Shown here piece after piece: positions 8,995-16,582 of a stretch of DNA of 32,905 nucleotides. The stretch is from Ruminococcaceae bacterium UBA1730 (lineage in GTDB: Bacteria > Bacillota > Clostridia > Oscillospirales > Acutalibacteraceae). The number at the start of each line of letters is the position of its first letter. Position 1 is the first letter of the stretch. The notes under the pieces are model-generated. The model saw only the letters and a program-made list of their open reading frames with translations. It did no database searches and was not told the DNA's origin. A program made the position numbers and the translations under genes. The DNA is taken from positions 1 to 32,905 of the forward strand of contig DCII01000042.1 in the NCBI GenBank assembly GCA_002315935.1, written 5' to 3'.

Positions 8995-9008
8995 TATTTC
9001 AAAATTGC

Positions 9009-9037
9009 TTGACCGGATTTAAAATAGATGTTAAAAT
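9009..9037 (+). promoter_or_regulatory. Promoter of the MFS transporter operon
   Basis: TTGACC (9009-9014), a 17-nt spacer and TAAAAT (9032-9037) lie immediately before the transporter. The position argues for the ATG at 9066 as the start and against the longer open frame that begins inside the -35 box. Confidence 0.7.
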
Positions 9038-9065
9038 CTTCAAGGCTGAAAGGAAAGTGTTATTT

Positions 9066-10268
9066 ATGTCCGAAAAAAGAGACAGCAGAATTATTTTTAT
9101 CTGCTGGCTTGCGTACACCGCCGCCTATGTCGGTAGGCTGAATTATTCCGCATCGCTTGTTGCGATTGTTTCAGACCTCGGAATAACAAAGCCGCAGGCA
9201 GGTCTGGTAAGCTCATGCTTTTTCTTTGCTTACGGTGCAGGTCAGCTTCTCAACGGAATTCTTTCAAAATATTATAATCCGAAAAAAATGATATTCGGTT
9301 CGCTCTTCATCTCTTCAATTCTGAATATACTGATGCCGATAAGCTCCGATATTTCGATTATGAAATATATCTGGCTCGCAAACGGCATTGTTCAGTCGGT
9401 TCTGTGGAGCACGCTGATTAAAACAATTTCCGATTTTGTTTCGGATAAGAATGTTGCAAGAGCAATATTTGTTATGAGCACAACCGTTGCCGCAGGTACT
9501 TTTACGGCATACGGAATTTCCGCTCTCTGCGTTAAATTTGCATCGTGGCATATTACATTCTATATCGCATCCGCAGTTCTGCTTGTCAGCTCCTTCATAT
9601 GGATTATTCTTTACGGCGAGAACTCAAGAGCAAGGATTACCGCCGAAGAAAAGAGCGAAAAGATAAAGATGAGCAGGGGAATGATTTTTGCGATTATCGT
9701 TATGGCATTCTGCGGAATTGCAAACGGCTTTATCAAGGACGGAATAAACACATGGGTTCCTTCGGTTCTCTATGAAGAATTCGGCGTTTCTCAATCGTTA
9801 TCAATTTTTCTGACCCTGCTTCTTCCTCTTCTCTCAATGTTCGGAACGGGTCTTGCAAATAAAATACATACAAAGATTTTATCTCATTCAAGGCTGAATC
9901 AGCTCTTTTATTCTGCGGCGGCTCTGCTCTGCTTCGGAATAATCGTTTCGCTTAAATTCAAGAGCATTGCTTTTGTTATGGTTTGCTTTATCGGAGTTGC
10001 CTGCACAATGGCGATGATAAACAATGTTATCACGAGTATGTTTCCTCTTGATAACAGAAAGCTCCTCGGTGCAGGCTTTGCGGCAGGTCTGCTCAACACC
10101 TTCTGCTATGTCGGAAGTACCGTAACCTCTTATTCTCTCGGTGCAGTTTCGGATAAATTCGGATGGAATGCTGTGTTTATCATCATGCTTTCATTCAGCA
10201 TTTTTGCGGTCATAATTTGCTTCGTTAGTACGGGCATTGAAAAGAAAATAAAGGTGGTATTGCAATGA
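9066..10268 (+). CDS. MFS transporter, organophosphate:phosphate antiporter-like
   Basis: A 400-residue polytopic membrane protein with about twelve hydrophobic helices in two halves split by a charged loop near residues 185-205. The N-terminal half (AAYVGRLNYSASLVAIVSD, then FFFAYGAGQLLNGILSKYYNPKK) resembles GlpT/UhpT-type permeases, which exchange sugar phosphates or glycerol-3-phosphate for phosphate. The actual substrate is unknown. Start 9066 (MSEKRDS) has an AAAGGAAAG ribosome site at a good distance. Its stop overlaps the ATG of the next gene (ATGA), so the two are translationally coupled. It diverges from the GH38 mannosidase. Confidence 0.85.
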   Translation: MSEKRDSRIIFICWLAYTAAYVGRLNYSASLVAIVSDLGITKPQAGLVSSCFFFAYGAGQLLNGILSKYYNPKKMIFGSLFISSILNILMPISSDISIMKYIWLANGIVQSVLWSTLIKTISDFVSDKNVARAIFVMSTTVAAGTFTAYGISALCVKFASWHITFYIASAVLLVSSFIWIILYGENSRARITAEEKSEKIKMSRGMIFAIIVMAFCGIANGFIKDGINTWVPSVLYEEFGVSQSLSIFLTLLLPLLSMFGTGLANKIHTKILSHSRLNQLFYSAAALLCFGIIVSLKFKSIAFVMVCFIGVACTMAMINNVITSMFPLDNRKLLGAGFAAGLLNTFCYVGSTVTSYSLGAVSDKFGWNAVFIIMLSFSIFAVIICFVSTGIEKKIKVVLQ

Positions 10269-11734
10269 AAAAATCTTGTCTGACCAAGGGTCAAAAGGTT
10301 CTCTCTGTTATCCTCGGTGCAGTCATCGGCGGATTTATGTGGAGATGCCGAGGTGAGGGCGGATTCGGCTCATCTTGGGGTCTTTACAGCGTTGGACTTG
10401 TGCTTATGCTATTCATATTCCATTTCTATTCAGGCAAAAAAGGAATGAGATATGAAATGATTCCTCTCGGCGGACTTATGCTCGGGCTGAGCGTTAACGG
10501 TTATGCAACCGTAATTTGCCAGCTTGCAGGCTTCGTTGAAAGTGACCTGAATTATTCGGGAAAGCTTATGGATGGCGTTGAGCCTGTTATGACTATCGAA
10601 ACTTATAAAGGTCTTAATGTGCTGGCTCCTGTAAGCACCGTAAGCGGAGCAATCATTATTTTCCTTATGGCTTTCACTTTCATTCCTCTTTTTTCATTCT
10701 TCGTTCTTTCCCTGTTTTCCGGCAAAAAATACAGAATAAGAGATTATATCATTGTTATTGCTGTTTTCTTTATTTCGCAGACAATATTCAAGGCAACGGT
10801 ATCGCACTTCATTCTCAGTGCAATTAATCCTCAGCAGGTTCAGTATGCCGCTCTCGGTTTGAAAGAAATGGGATTTGAGTTTTCAAGCCCTATGAAGGCG
10901 TATATGACACATTTCCTTGACCGTGGGTGGGCAGATGATATTCCTTTCTTTGAAAATTACTATATGAGCATTGACCATGTTTCGGACTGCCTTGCAATTC
11001 TGTCGGTTTCTCTTTATGCACTTATAGCAAAGAAGGATAAATATACAGGATTCGGTTCGCTTGTTTTGAATGCACTTGTTGCCCTGGCTTCAACATCGCT
11101 GTCAATTCTCTCAACAGGCGGTCTGAGCACCGGAATTCACGAAGGTGTTGACCTGCCCGATTGGTTTATCAAAATTTCAGACTGGGGCGTTTGGGAATAC
11201 CTTACGGGATTCTTTGTAGGCTTATTCGTTATGCTGTTCCTTGCTGTTACGGCAGATAAGCATACCGAAAACTGCGGTGCGGATGAGACCCCTCTTTTTG
11301 AGAATAAGACATTAAGCTTTGGCTTTAATTTTGTTCTTACTGTTTTCATTTTCGGAGTTGCTCCTGCAAGAGCAATTGCTTTGCGTCTTGCCGGACTTCT
11401 TGAAAATCTGGAAATTCTTCCCGATAAAGAACCATTGGCAACAATTCTTATTGTTGTTCTGTCGATAGTATTCGGCTTGTTTATGATAAAGATTATGAAG
11501 AAGAATATTCTCGATAACGGTCTTAACGCATTCGGTATGGCTCCGAAAAGGTTTGCCCAGATTGCGTTGCCGTCATATCTTGCAATGTGTTTTGTCGTCT
11601 ATTTTTTCCTTGACGATTTTGTTATTACAAGAATTAAAACGGCTATAACCGTTCCGTTGATGCTTATCACATCGGCAGTTATTTTTGCTGTGTATTCGCT
11701 GTTCAGACTGAATGAAAAGAAAAAAGAAAATTGA
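10265..11734 (+). CDS. Unrecognised polytopic membrane protein coupled to the MFS transporter
   Basis: 489 residues with roughly ten or more hydrophobic segments and a lysine-rich C-terminal tail (RLNEKKKEN), so it is an integral membrane protein. I do not recognise the family. The most distinctive part is an N-terminal glycine-rich stretch with charged residues, GGFMWRCRGEGGFGSSWGLY (about residues 22-41), which looks functional rather than a simple anchor. A large non-membrane segment lies at about 200-240. It begins inside the transporter stop codon (ATGA overlap) and is followed by a strong terminator, so the two form a two-gene operon. It may be a transport partner or process what the transporter imports; both are speculation. 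Confidence 0.8.
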   Translation: MKKSCLTKGQKVLSVILGAVIGGFMWRCRGEGGFGSSWGLYSVGLVLMLFIFHFYSGKKGMRYEMIPLGGLMLGLSVNGYATVICQLAGFVESDLNYSGKLMDGVEPVMTIETYKGLNVLAPVSTVSGAIIIFLMAFTFIPLFSFFVLSLFSGKKYRIRDYIIVIAVFFISQTIFKATVSHFILSAINPQQVQYAALGLKEMGFEFSSPMKAYMTHFLDRGWADDIPFFENYYMSIDHVSDCLAILSVSLYALIAKKDKYTGFGSLVLNALVALASTSLSILSTGGLSTGIHEGVDLPDWFIKISDWGVWEYLTGFFVGLFVMLFLAVTADKHTENCGADETPLFENKTLSFGFNFVLTVFIFGVAPARAIALRLAGLLENLEILPDKEPLATILIVVLSIVFGLFMIKIMKKNILDNGLNAFGMAPKRFAQIALPSYLAMCFVVYFFLDDFVITRIKTAITVPLMLITSAVIFAVYSLFRLNEKKKEN

Positions 11735-11741
11735 TTTTTCG

Positions 11742-11774
11742 AAAAATGCAGAGCTTCAAAACTCTGCATTTTTT
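11742..11774 (+). terminator. Terminator of the MFS/membrane-protein operon
   Basis: A perfect 12-bp stem AAAAATGCAGAG/CTCTGCATTTTT (11742-11753 with 11762-11773), with an 8-nt loop and T-run, starts 8 nt after the stop codon. Confidence 0.9.
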
Positions 11775-11847
11775 ATTGTAAAATTATAATAATGGGCAGT
11801 TTTCAAAAAAATATTTTGCAAAAACCGAAGATTGCCCAAAAAAATTA

Positions 11848-11876
11848 TTGACATTTATGTGCTGATATAGTATTAT
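11848..11876 (+). promoter_or_regulatory. Promoter of the Lrp/AsnC regulator
   Basis: A near-consensus promoter: TTGACA (11848-11853), 17-nt spacer, TATTAT (11871-11876), about 32 nt before the ATG. A partial inverted repeat just upstream (GGGCA near 11793 and TGCCC near 11833) could be an autoregulatory site, but the match is short. Confidence 0.75.
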
Positions 11877-11908
11877 TAAATCAACAAATAATCGGCGAGG
11901 TAATATAT

Positions 11909-12361
11909 ATGGATGCCATAGATGTTAAAATCATTGAGTGCCTTAAGGCGAATTCCCGTGAAAACGCTTCGGTTATCGGAAGTAAGGTCAATATGTCCGT
12001 TTCGGCTGTTATCGAAAGAATTAAAAAGCTTGAGTCTTCGGGAATTATCAAGCAGTATTCTCTTGTGCTTGATAAGGAAAAGCTCGGTCTTGACCTTGTT
12101 GCATTTATAAATGTCAGCATGGAGCATCCCAAATATAATGATGATTTTATCAGCTTTATAACAAGAAATCCGGAGATTGTTGAATGCCATTATATTACGG
12201 GTGACTTCGATTTTATTCTTAAAATCTGCACGGTAAGCGGAAAAGGTCTTGAGAAGCTTGTTAATGAAATCAAGAGCATCAGGGGCGTTTCGCTGACAAA
12301 AACTCTTGTTGTTCTTTCAACAAACAAAGAAGAAACCTGCGTTTCGGTTGAAACCATCTGA
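11909..12361 (+). CDS. Lrp/AsnC-family transcriptional regulator
   Basis: At 150 residues it has the standard length of the family. The N-terminal helix-turn-helix (MDAIDVKIIECLKANSREN, then VNMSVSAVIERIKKLESSGII) is followed by the RAM/AsnC ligand-binding beta-alpha domain with the conserved E-C-H-Y-I-T-G-D-F-D stretch (about residues 91-100). Such proteins form octamers and respond to amino acids. It stands alone between two terminators, so its targets are not evident. The ribosome site is GGCGAGG about 10 nt upstream. Autoregulation is usual in the family and plausible here. Confidence 0.93.
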   Translation: MDAIDVKIIECLKANSRENASVIGSKVNMSVSAVIERIKKLESSGIIKQYSLVLDKEKLGLDLVAFINVSMEHPKYNDDFISFITRNPEIVECHYITGDFDFILKICTVSGKGLEKLVNEIKSIRGVSLTKTLVVLSTNKEETCVSVETI

Positions 12362-12374
12362 ATATTTGAATATC

Positions 12375-12411
12375 AAACGGGGAATGCCGCAAAAAGCATT
12401 CCCCGTTTTTT
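12375..12411. terminator. Bidirectional terminator after the Lrp gene
   Basis: A perfect 13-bp stem AAACGGGGAATGC/GCATTCCCCGTTT (12375-12387 with 12396-12408), 8-nt loop and T-run. It also abuts the stop of the convergent lipoprotein gene and probably serves both strands. Confidence 0.9.
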
Positions 12412-12869
12412 CACAGAAATTCAATTGTGTATCCGTTCCCGATAAAGCTTTTCGGAAGTCCGCTTTCGGAATCGAGAATTAAGGTGCATCCGCTTGCCGA
12501 ATAGGTGATAGTGTTTTCGCCGAAAATATAATCGGCTGACCCGATTGATTTCAACATGGCTGAAACAGAGATAAAAAGGTCCTTGAGCGGAACCGTGCTC
12601 TGTTCATCAGAAATAATCCGACTGCCGTATTGGGCAATAACCGTGTTGTTTTCCATTCTGAATTCAAGAAACGAAAGTGCTTTGGGAGAAATGATTTTCA
12701 TTCTGTCCGTGCCGAAAAATTCCGCTCCGTATTCGTTCGAACCGCACGAAATATGCATTCTTGCGGAATAGTCAGAAGAAATCGGGGCAGGGGCAGAGGG
12801 CTTCCTTTCGGAGCATCCGCAAAGAATCAGAAACGAAATGATGAGAAGACCGGAGAAAAGCTTTTTCAA
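12411..12869 (-). CDS. Small lipoprotein of unknown function, TTG start
   Basis: 152 residues with a lipoprotein signal: positively charged MKK, a hydrophobic stretch, then the lipobox ending in C20 (LILCGC). The mature part (about 130 residues) is mostly beta-strand-like and not recognised. It should be anchored on the outer face of the membrane. The only good start is TTG at 12869, placed 12 nt after the nnr stop with a GGTGAT-type ribosome site, so it is probably co-transcribed with and coupled to nnr. A link to metabolite repair is not implied. Confidence 0.75.
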   Translation of the reverse strand: MKKLFSGLLIISFLILCGCSERKPSAPAPISSDYSARMHISCGSNEYGAEFFGTDRMKIISPKALSFLEFRMENNTVIAQYGSRIISDEQSTVPLKDLFISVSAMLKSIGSADYIFGENTITYSASGCTLILDSESGLPKSFIGNGYTIEFL

Positions 12870-12881
12870 ATTATCACCGCA

Positions 12882-14429
12882 TTATTCAAATTTTGAAAAA
12901 AGCTTCGGCAGATAATTCAAAACATCGGTTGGGAGCATTCCACGCTTTGAGGAAAGCTCTGCAACTGCATCTGCGGCAAGTCCGTGAAGATAAACAGACG
13001 CAACCGTTGCTTCAAACGTAGGCATTCCCTGTGCAATGAATGAAACAACCATTCCTGCAAGAAGGTCTCCGCTTCCGCCTCTTGCAAGACCATCGTTGCC
13101 TGTCGGATTTATGTAAATTCTTCTGCTTTTGCCGTCGCAGACAACCGTGTTGGCGGTTTTGAGAGCAACAACAAGCTTATGCTCAACCGCAAAATCAAAG
13201 GCGGTTGAAATCGGATTCGCAACAATATCGGGAATGCTCTTTTTGCAAAGTCTGCTCATTTCGCCCGGATGAGGGGTCAGAACAAGCGGCACCGAAACCT
13301 CTTTCAGTATATCTATATTGTTGCTTAAGATATTTATTCCGTCTGCATCAATAACAGTCGGAATTTTTAATTCTCTGATAAGCGTTGTGAACATTTTGAC
13401 GGTGTCTTTGTTAATTCCGATTCCGCAGCCGATAAGAGCAGCGGTAGCTTTTTTTGATGCTTCGTATGCACTTCCCGAAGCCGCAACTGCAAATGTTCCT
13501 TCGAAATTTGCTTCAAGCGGCATGAGCAGAGGCTCCGTGAAGCACGGTGCAAGAGCCGGATAAATGCTCTGCGGAAAAGCGGCGGTAACAAGACCCGCTC
13601 CCGTTCGCAATGCTCCGCCGACGGCGAGCTTTGCCGCTCCGACCATTCTCATGCTTCCGCAGACGCAGAGAGCGTGACCGTATGTGCCTTTATTTGAAAC
13701 GCTTCTTCTTTTCGGAAGCATTCTCTTTATGTCCGATGCGTTGCAGGTGGTGCAGACAACGCTGTCAAGCTTTGTGAAATCGTCATCGGTTATGCCAATG
13801 TCGGCAATGATTGTTTTTCCACAGTAAATGCAGTCGGGCTTCAGGATGTGAATAGGTTTATATGCCGAAATTGCAATGGTGATGTCGGCTTTGAAAACCG
13901 ATCCTGCAACAACTGCCGTGTCGCAATTCGAACCGCTCGGAACATCAATTGCAACCTTTTTTGCCGAAAGCGAATTAACCGTTTTTGCAAGCTGGGTGAG
14001 ATTATAATCGAGAACTCCCGAAAAGCCTGTTCCGAAAACAGCATCAACAATAATATCCGCATTTCTCAATGTCGGCAGAATAGGAGATATGCCGTTTTCA
14101 TAGGAAAGCACTTCTATTCCGGCGGCTTCGAGAAGAAGAAAATTATCAATTGCATCCCTTGCCTGAGGTTCGCCGCAGGCGAGAATAACCGCAACATTGC
14201 ATCCGGTTTCACGAAGAAGACGGGCAACAACAAAGCCGTCACCGCCGTTTTTGCCCTTTCCGCATATGATCGCAACATTTTTGAGATTCTGTCTGTTGAT
14301 TTCAAACTGTTTTCTGATGATGCCTGCACAGGCTTCGCCGGCGTTTTCCATGAGCTGGGAAAAGCTTGTTCCCCGTTTAACGGCATTGCATTCCGCACCG
14401 TACATCTGCTTGCTTGTTACAACATACAT
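12882..14429 (-). CDS. nnr: Bifunctional NAD(P)H-hydrate epimerase / ADP-dependent dehydratase
   Basis: This cytoplasmic repair enzyme restores NAD(P)H that has become hydrated. The N-terminal YjeF epimerase domain (about 1-215) shows QLMENAGEACAG and CGKGKNGGDGFVVARLL (near residues 57-72). The C-terminal ribokinase-like dehydratase domain (about 225-515) shows VIDADGINILS, LTPHPGEMSRLC and GNDGLARGGSGDLLAGM, with catalytic D455. The 515-residue length is typical of the fused bacterial form. The ATG at 14429 has a GGGAAGGGGG purine tract upstream. The small lipoprotein gene follows after 12 nt. Confidence 0.95.
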   Translation of the reverse strand: MYVVTSKQMYGAECNAVKRGTSFSQLMENAGEACAGIIRKQFEINRQNLKNVAIICGKGKNGGDGFVVARLLRETGCNVAVILACGEPQARDAIDNFLLLEAAGIEVLSYENGISPILPTLRNADIIVDAVFGTGFSGVLDYNLTQLAKTVNSLSAKKVAIDVPSGSNCDTAVVAGSVFKADITIAISAYKPIHILKPDCIYCGKTIIADIGITDDDFTKLDSVVCTTCNASDIKRMLPKRRSVSNKGTYGHALCVCGSMRMVGAAKLAVGGALRTGAGLVTAAFPQSIYPALAPCFTEPLLMPLEANFEGTFAVAASGSAYEASKKATAALIGCGIGINKDTVKMFTTLIRELKIPTVIDADGINILSNNIDILKEVSVPLVLTPHPGEMSRLCKKSIPDIVANPISTAFDFAVEHKLVVALKTANTVVCDGKSRRIYINPTGNDGLARGGSGDLLAGMVVSFIAQGMPTFEATVASVYLHGLAADAVAELSSKRGMLPTDVLNYLPKLFSKFE

Positions 14430-14527
14430 GGCGATACCCCCTTCCCCTTAATCTTATCACATTTTATTCTCCGTTGAAATAGTTTACATAAATTTTTTAC
14501 AAGCTCGTAATTTGCCAAAATGAAAAC

Positions 14528-14556
14528 TTGACTTTTTCCTATATGTAATGTAAAAT
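14528..14556 (+). promoter_or_regulatory. Promoter of proS
   Basis: TTGACT (14528-14533), 17-nt spacer and TAAAAT (14551-14556) lie about 40 nt before the ATG. The short leader leaves no room for a T-box. Confidence 0.75.
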
Positions 14557-14597
14557 ATTCTGCGTATATTTTTGAAACAGATAAGAGGTCGGTTTTA

Positions 14598-16313
14598 ATG
14601 AAAATTGATAAGCTCGTCGGAGAAAGATTCAAGGAAAAGCCCTCGGACTGCGTTGTTGACAGCCATGCACTGATGCTCCGTGGCGGATACATGAAGGGTG
14701 TTGCAAACGGCATTTATTCATCATTTATGCCCCTTCGCAGAGTTACGAAGAAAATTGAAAACATCATCCGTGAAGAAATGGATGCGATTGAAGGTCAGGA
14801 GGTTCAGTTCCCTGTTGTTATGCCCGGCTCTCTCTGGGCTGAATCAGGCAGATATGACAGCATCGGAAGCGAGCTTCTCCGTTTTAAGGACAGAAACGAT
14901 ATTCCCATGGTTCTCGGCATGACCCATGAGGAAGCCGCTGTTCAGCTTGTCAGAGACTATGCAAACAGCTACACGAAATATCCATTCATGATTTATCAGA
15001 TTCAGACAAAATTCCGTGACGAAGCAAGACCCAGAGCAGGTCTTATCAGAGTCCGTGAATTCACAATGAAGGATGCTTATTCCTTCCACACCTCTCAGGA
15101 GGACCTTGAGAGATATTACGCTGTCTGCTATGATGCGTATAACAGGATTTTTGCCCGTTGCGGCATCCCCGAGGTTGTTACCGTTCAGTCCGATTCAGGC
15201 ATGATGGGCGGAAGCATTTCGCATGAATATATGCTTCTCACGGCTATCGGCGAGGATTCAATCGCCATATGCAAGGACTGCGATTACAGAGCAAATATGG
15301 AAGCCGCCGAAAGCATTATTGAGAATAAAAAGCATGAGGATGCAAAGGCTCTTGAGCTTGTCAACACTCCGGATATGCACACGATTGAAGAAGTCTGCAC
15401 ATTCCTCAAGGCGGATGTTGTTGATTCCTGCAAGGCGGTTGTTTATCAGAAGAATATGACCGATGAATATGTTGTTGTGTTCATCCGTGGTGACCTTGAT
15501 GTCAACGAAACAAAGCTCACTAACTATCTCGGCGAAAACATCCATCCTGCAGTTATAACAGAGGAATGCGGACTCAACGCAGGCTTTATCGGTCCCGTTG
15601 GTCTTGACACGAATAAATTCACAATCCTTTATGATAAGTCACTTGAAAATACAAATAATCTCTGCTGCGGTGCAAACAAGGTTGATTACCATTACACGGG
15701 TCTTGACATCAGCCGTGACATCGGCGAGGTTGAATATCTTGACCTTGCAAAGATAATCGAAGGCGGTATCTGTCCGAAATGCGGAAAGCATTCAATCTCG
15801 ATTTCAAGAGGTATCGAGGTCGGCAACATCTTCCAGCTCGGCACAAAATACACAAAGTCAATGGGTATGCAGTATCTTGACAGCGAGGGAAATCTTCATT
15901 ATCCCATCATGGGCTGCTACGGCATCGGCGTCGGCAGACTTGCCGCTTCTGTCTGCGAGGTTCATCATGATGACTACGGACCAATCTGGCCGATGAGCAT
16001 TGCTCCCTGGCAGGTTCAGCTCTGTTGCTTAAGAGCAGACGATGAAGAATGCAAAGCCGTTTCCGATAAGTTCTATGAGCAAATGCTTGCAGATAAGATG
16101 GAAGTTATCTATGATGACAGAAACATCAGACCCGGTGCAATGTTCTCCGATGCAGACCTTCTCGGCGTTCCCGTCAGAGTTATTGTCAGCCCCAGAAATC
16201 TCAAGGAGGGCGTTTGCGAAATCGTCACAAGAGATAAGGAAATCAGCCTTAAGGTTGAGCTTGACAAGGTTATTGAAACAGTCAAGGGCATTATTGCCGA
16301 CAGACTTAAATAA
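14598..16313 (+). CDS. proS: Prolyl-tRNA synthetase (bacterial type with editing insertion)
   Basis: This enzyme charges tRNA-Pro in the cytoplasm. The 571-residue protein has class II motifs: motif 1 around GIYSSFMPLRRVTKKIENIIREEM (split over residues about 39-62), motif 2 around KFRDEARPRAGLIRVREFTMKDAYSFH (residues about 137-163), and motif 3 near GCYGIGVGRLAA (about 435-447). The editing (YbaK-like) insertion lies between motifs 2 and 3 (about 225-400), which marks the bacterial type. The anticodon-binding domain is C-terminal. The start has a GAGGT ribosome site. It appears monocistronic, with a hairpin after the stop. Confidence 0.97.
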   Translation: MKIDKLVGERFKEKPSDCVVDSHALMLRGGYMKGVANGIYSSFMPLRRVTKKIENIIREEMDAIEGQEVQFPVVMPGSLWAESGRYDSIGSELLRFKDRNDIPMVLGMTHEEAAVQLVRDYANSYTKYPFMIYQIQTKFRDEARPRAGLIRVREFTMKDAYSFHTSQEDLERYYAVCYDAYNRIFARCGIPEVVTVQSDSGMMGGSISHEYMLLTAIGEDSIAICKDCDYRANMEAAESIIENKKHEDAKALELVNTPDMHTIEEVCTFLKADVVDSCKAVVYQKNMTDEYVVVFIRGDLDVNETKLTNYLGENIHPAVITEECGLNAGFIGPVGLDTNKFTILYDKSLENTNNLCCGANKVDYHYTGLDISRDIGEVEYLDLAKIIEGGICPKCGKHSISISRGIEVGNIFQLGTKYTKSMGMQYLDSEGNLHYPIMGCYGIGVGRLAASVCEVHHDDYGPIWPMSIAPWQVQLCCLRADDEECKAVSDKFYEQMLADKMEVIYDDRNIRPGAMFSDADLLGVPVRVIVSPRNLKEGVCEIVTRDKEISLKVELDKVIETVKGIIADRLK

Positions 16314-16325
16314 TGCTGAAATTTT

Positions 16326-16376
16326 GTGTCTTTTTTCCGAATCAGATGTGGTTCGGAAAGAAGACACCTTTTCTTT
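16326..16376 (+). terminator. Terminator of proS
   Basis: A long stem pairs GTGTCTT..TTCCGAA (16326-16341) with TTCGGAAAGAAGACAC (from 16352 to 16367) around a roughly 10-nt loop, followed by CTTTTCTTTATTT. The T-tract is interrupted, so efficiency is uncertain. Confidence 0.7.
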
Positions 16377-16460
16377 ATTTATGCAACAGAATTCGATTTT
16401 CAACACACTTATATAATAGGTAATATTATACATTGGACTCAGCTTTTATACAATTTGGTT

Positions 16461-16520
16461 GTTTTGTCTGAATAATTTTGTGTTTTTAAACATTTTATAT
16501 GTTTTGTCCATTGTTTAAAC
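16461..16520 (+). promoter_or_regulatory. Tandem repeats ahead of the ligase operon, possible operator
   Basis: GTTTTGTC occurs at 16461-16468 and again at 16501-16508. Each copy is followed by a palindrome-like GTTT..AAAC block (16482-16491 and 16513-16520). The second block overlaps the predicted -35 box, as expected of a repressor site. The regulator is unknown. Confidence 0.4.
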
Positions 16521-16538
16521 AGTATTATTTGATATACT
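16511..16538 (+). promoter_or_regulatory. Probable promoter of the acyl ligase/condensation/ACP operon
   Basis: TTGTTT (16511-16516), 16-nt spacer and TATACT (16533-16538), about 45 nt before the ATG at 16583. The -35 box is imperfect and overlaps GTTTAAAC, which suits a controlled promoter. Confidence 0.5.
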
Positions 16539-16582
16539 TCCGAGGTGTACTGAAAAAATACAACAAAAGAAAGGTAAAAGAC

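Noticed and set aside
14557..14597. Possible T-box leader before proS
   Set aside because: The predicted transcript start is only about 35 nt from the ATG, and no T-box or terminator is present.
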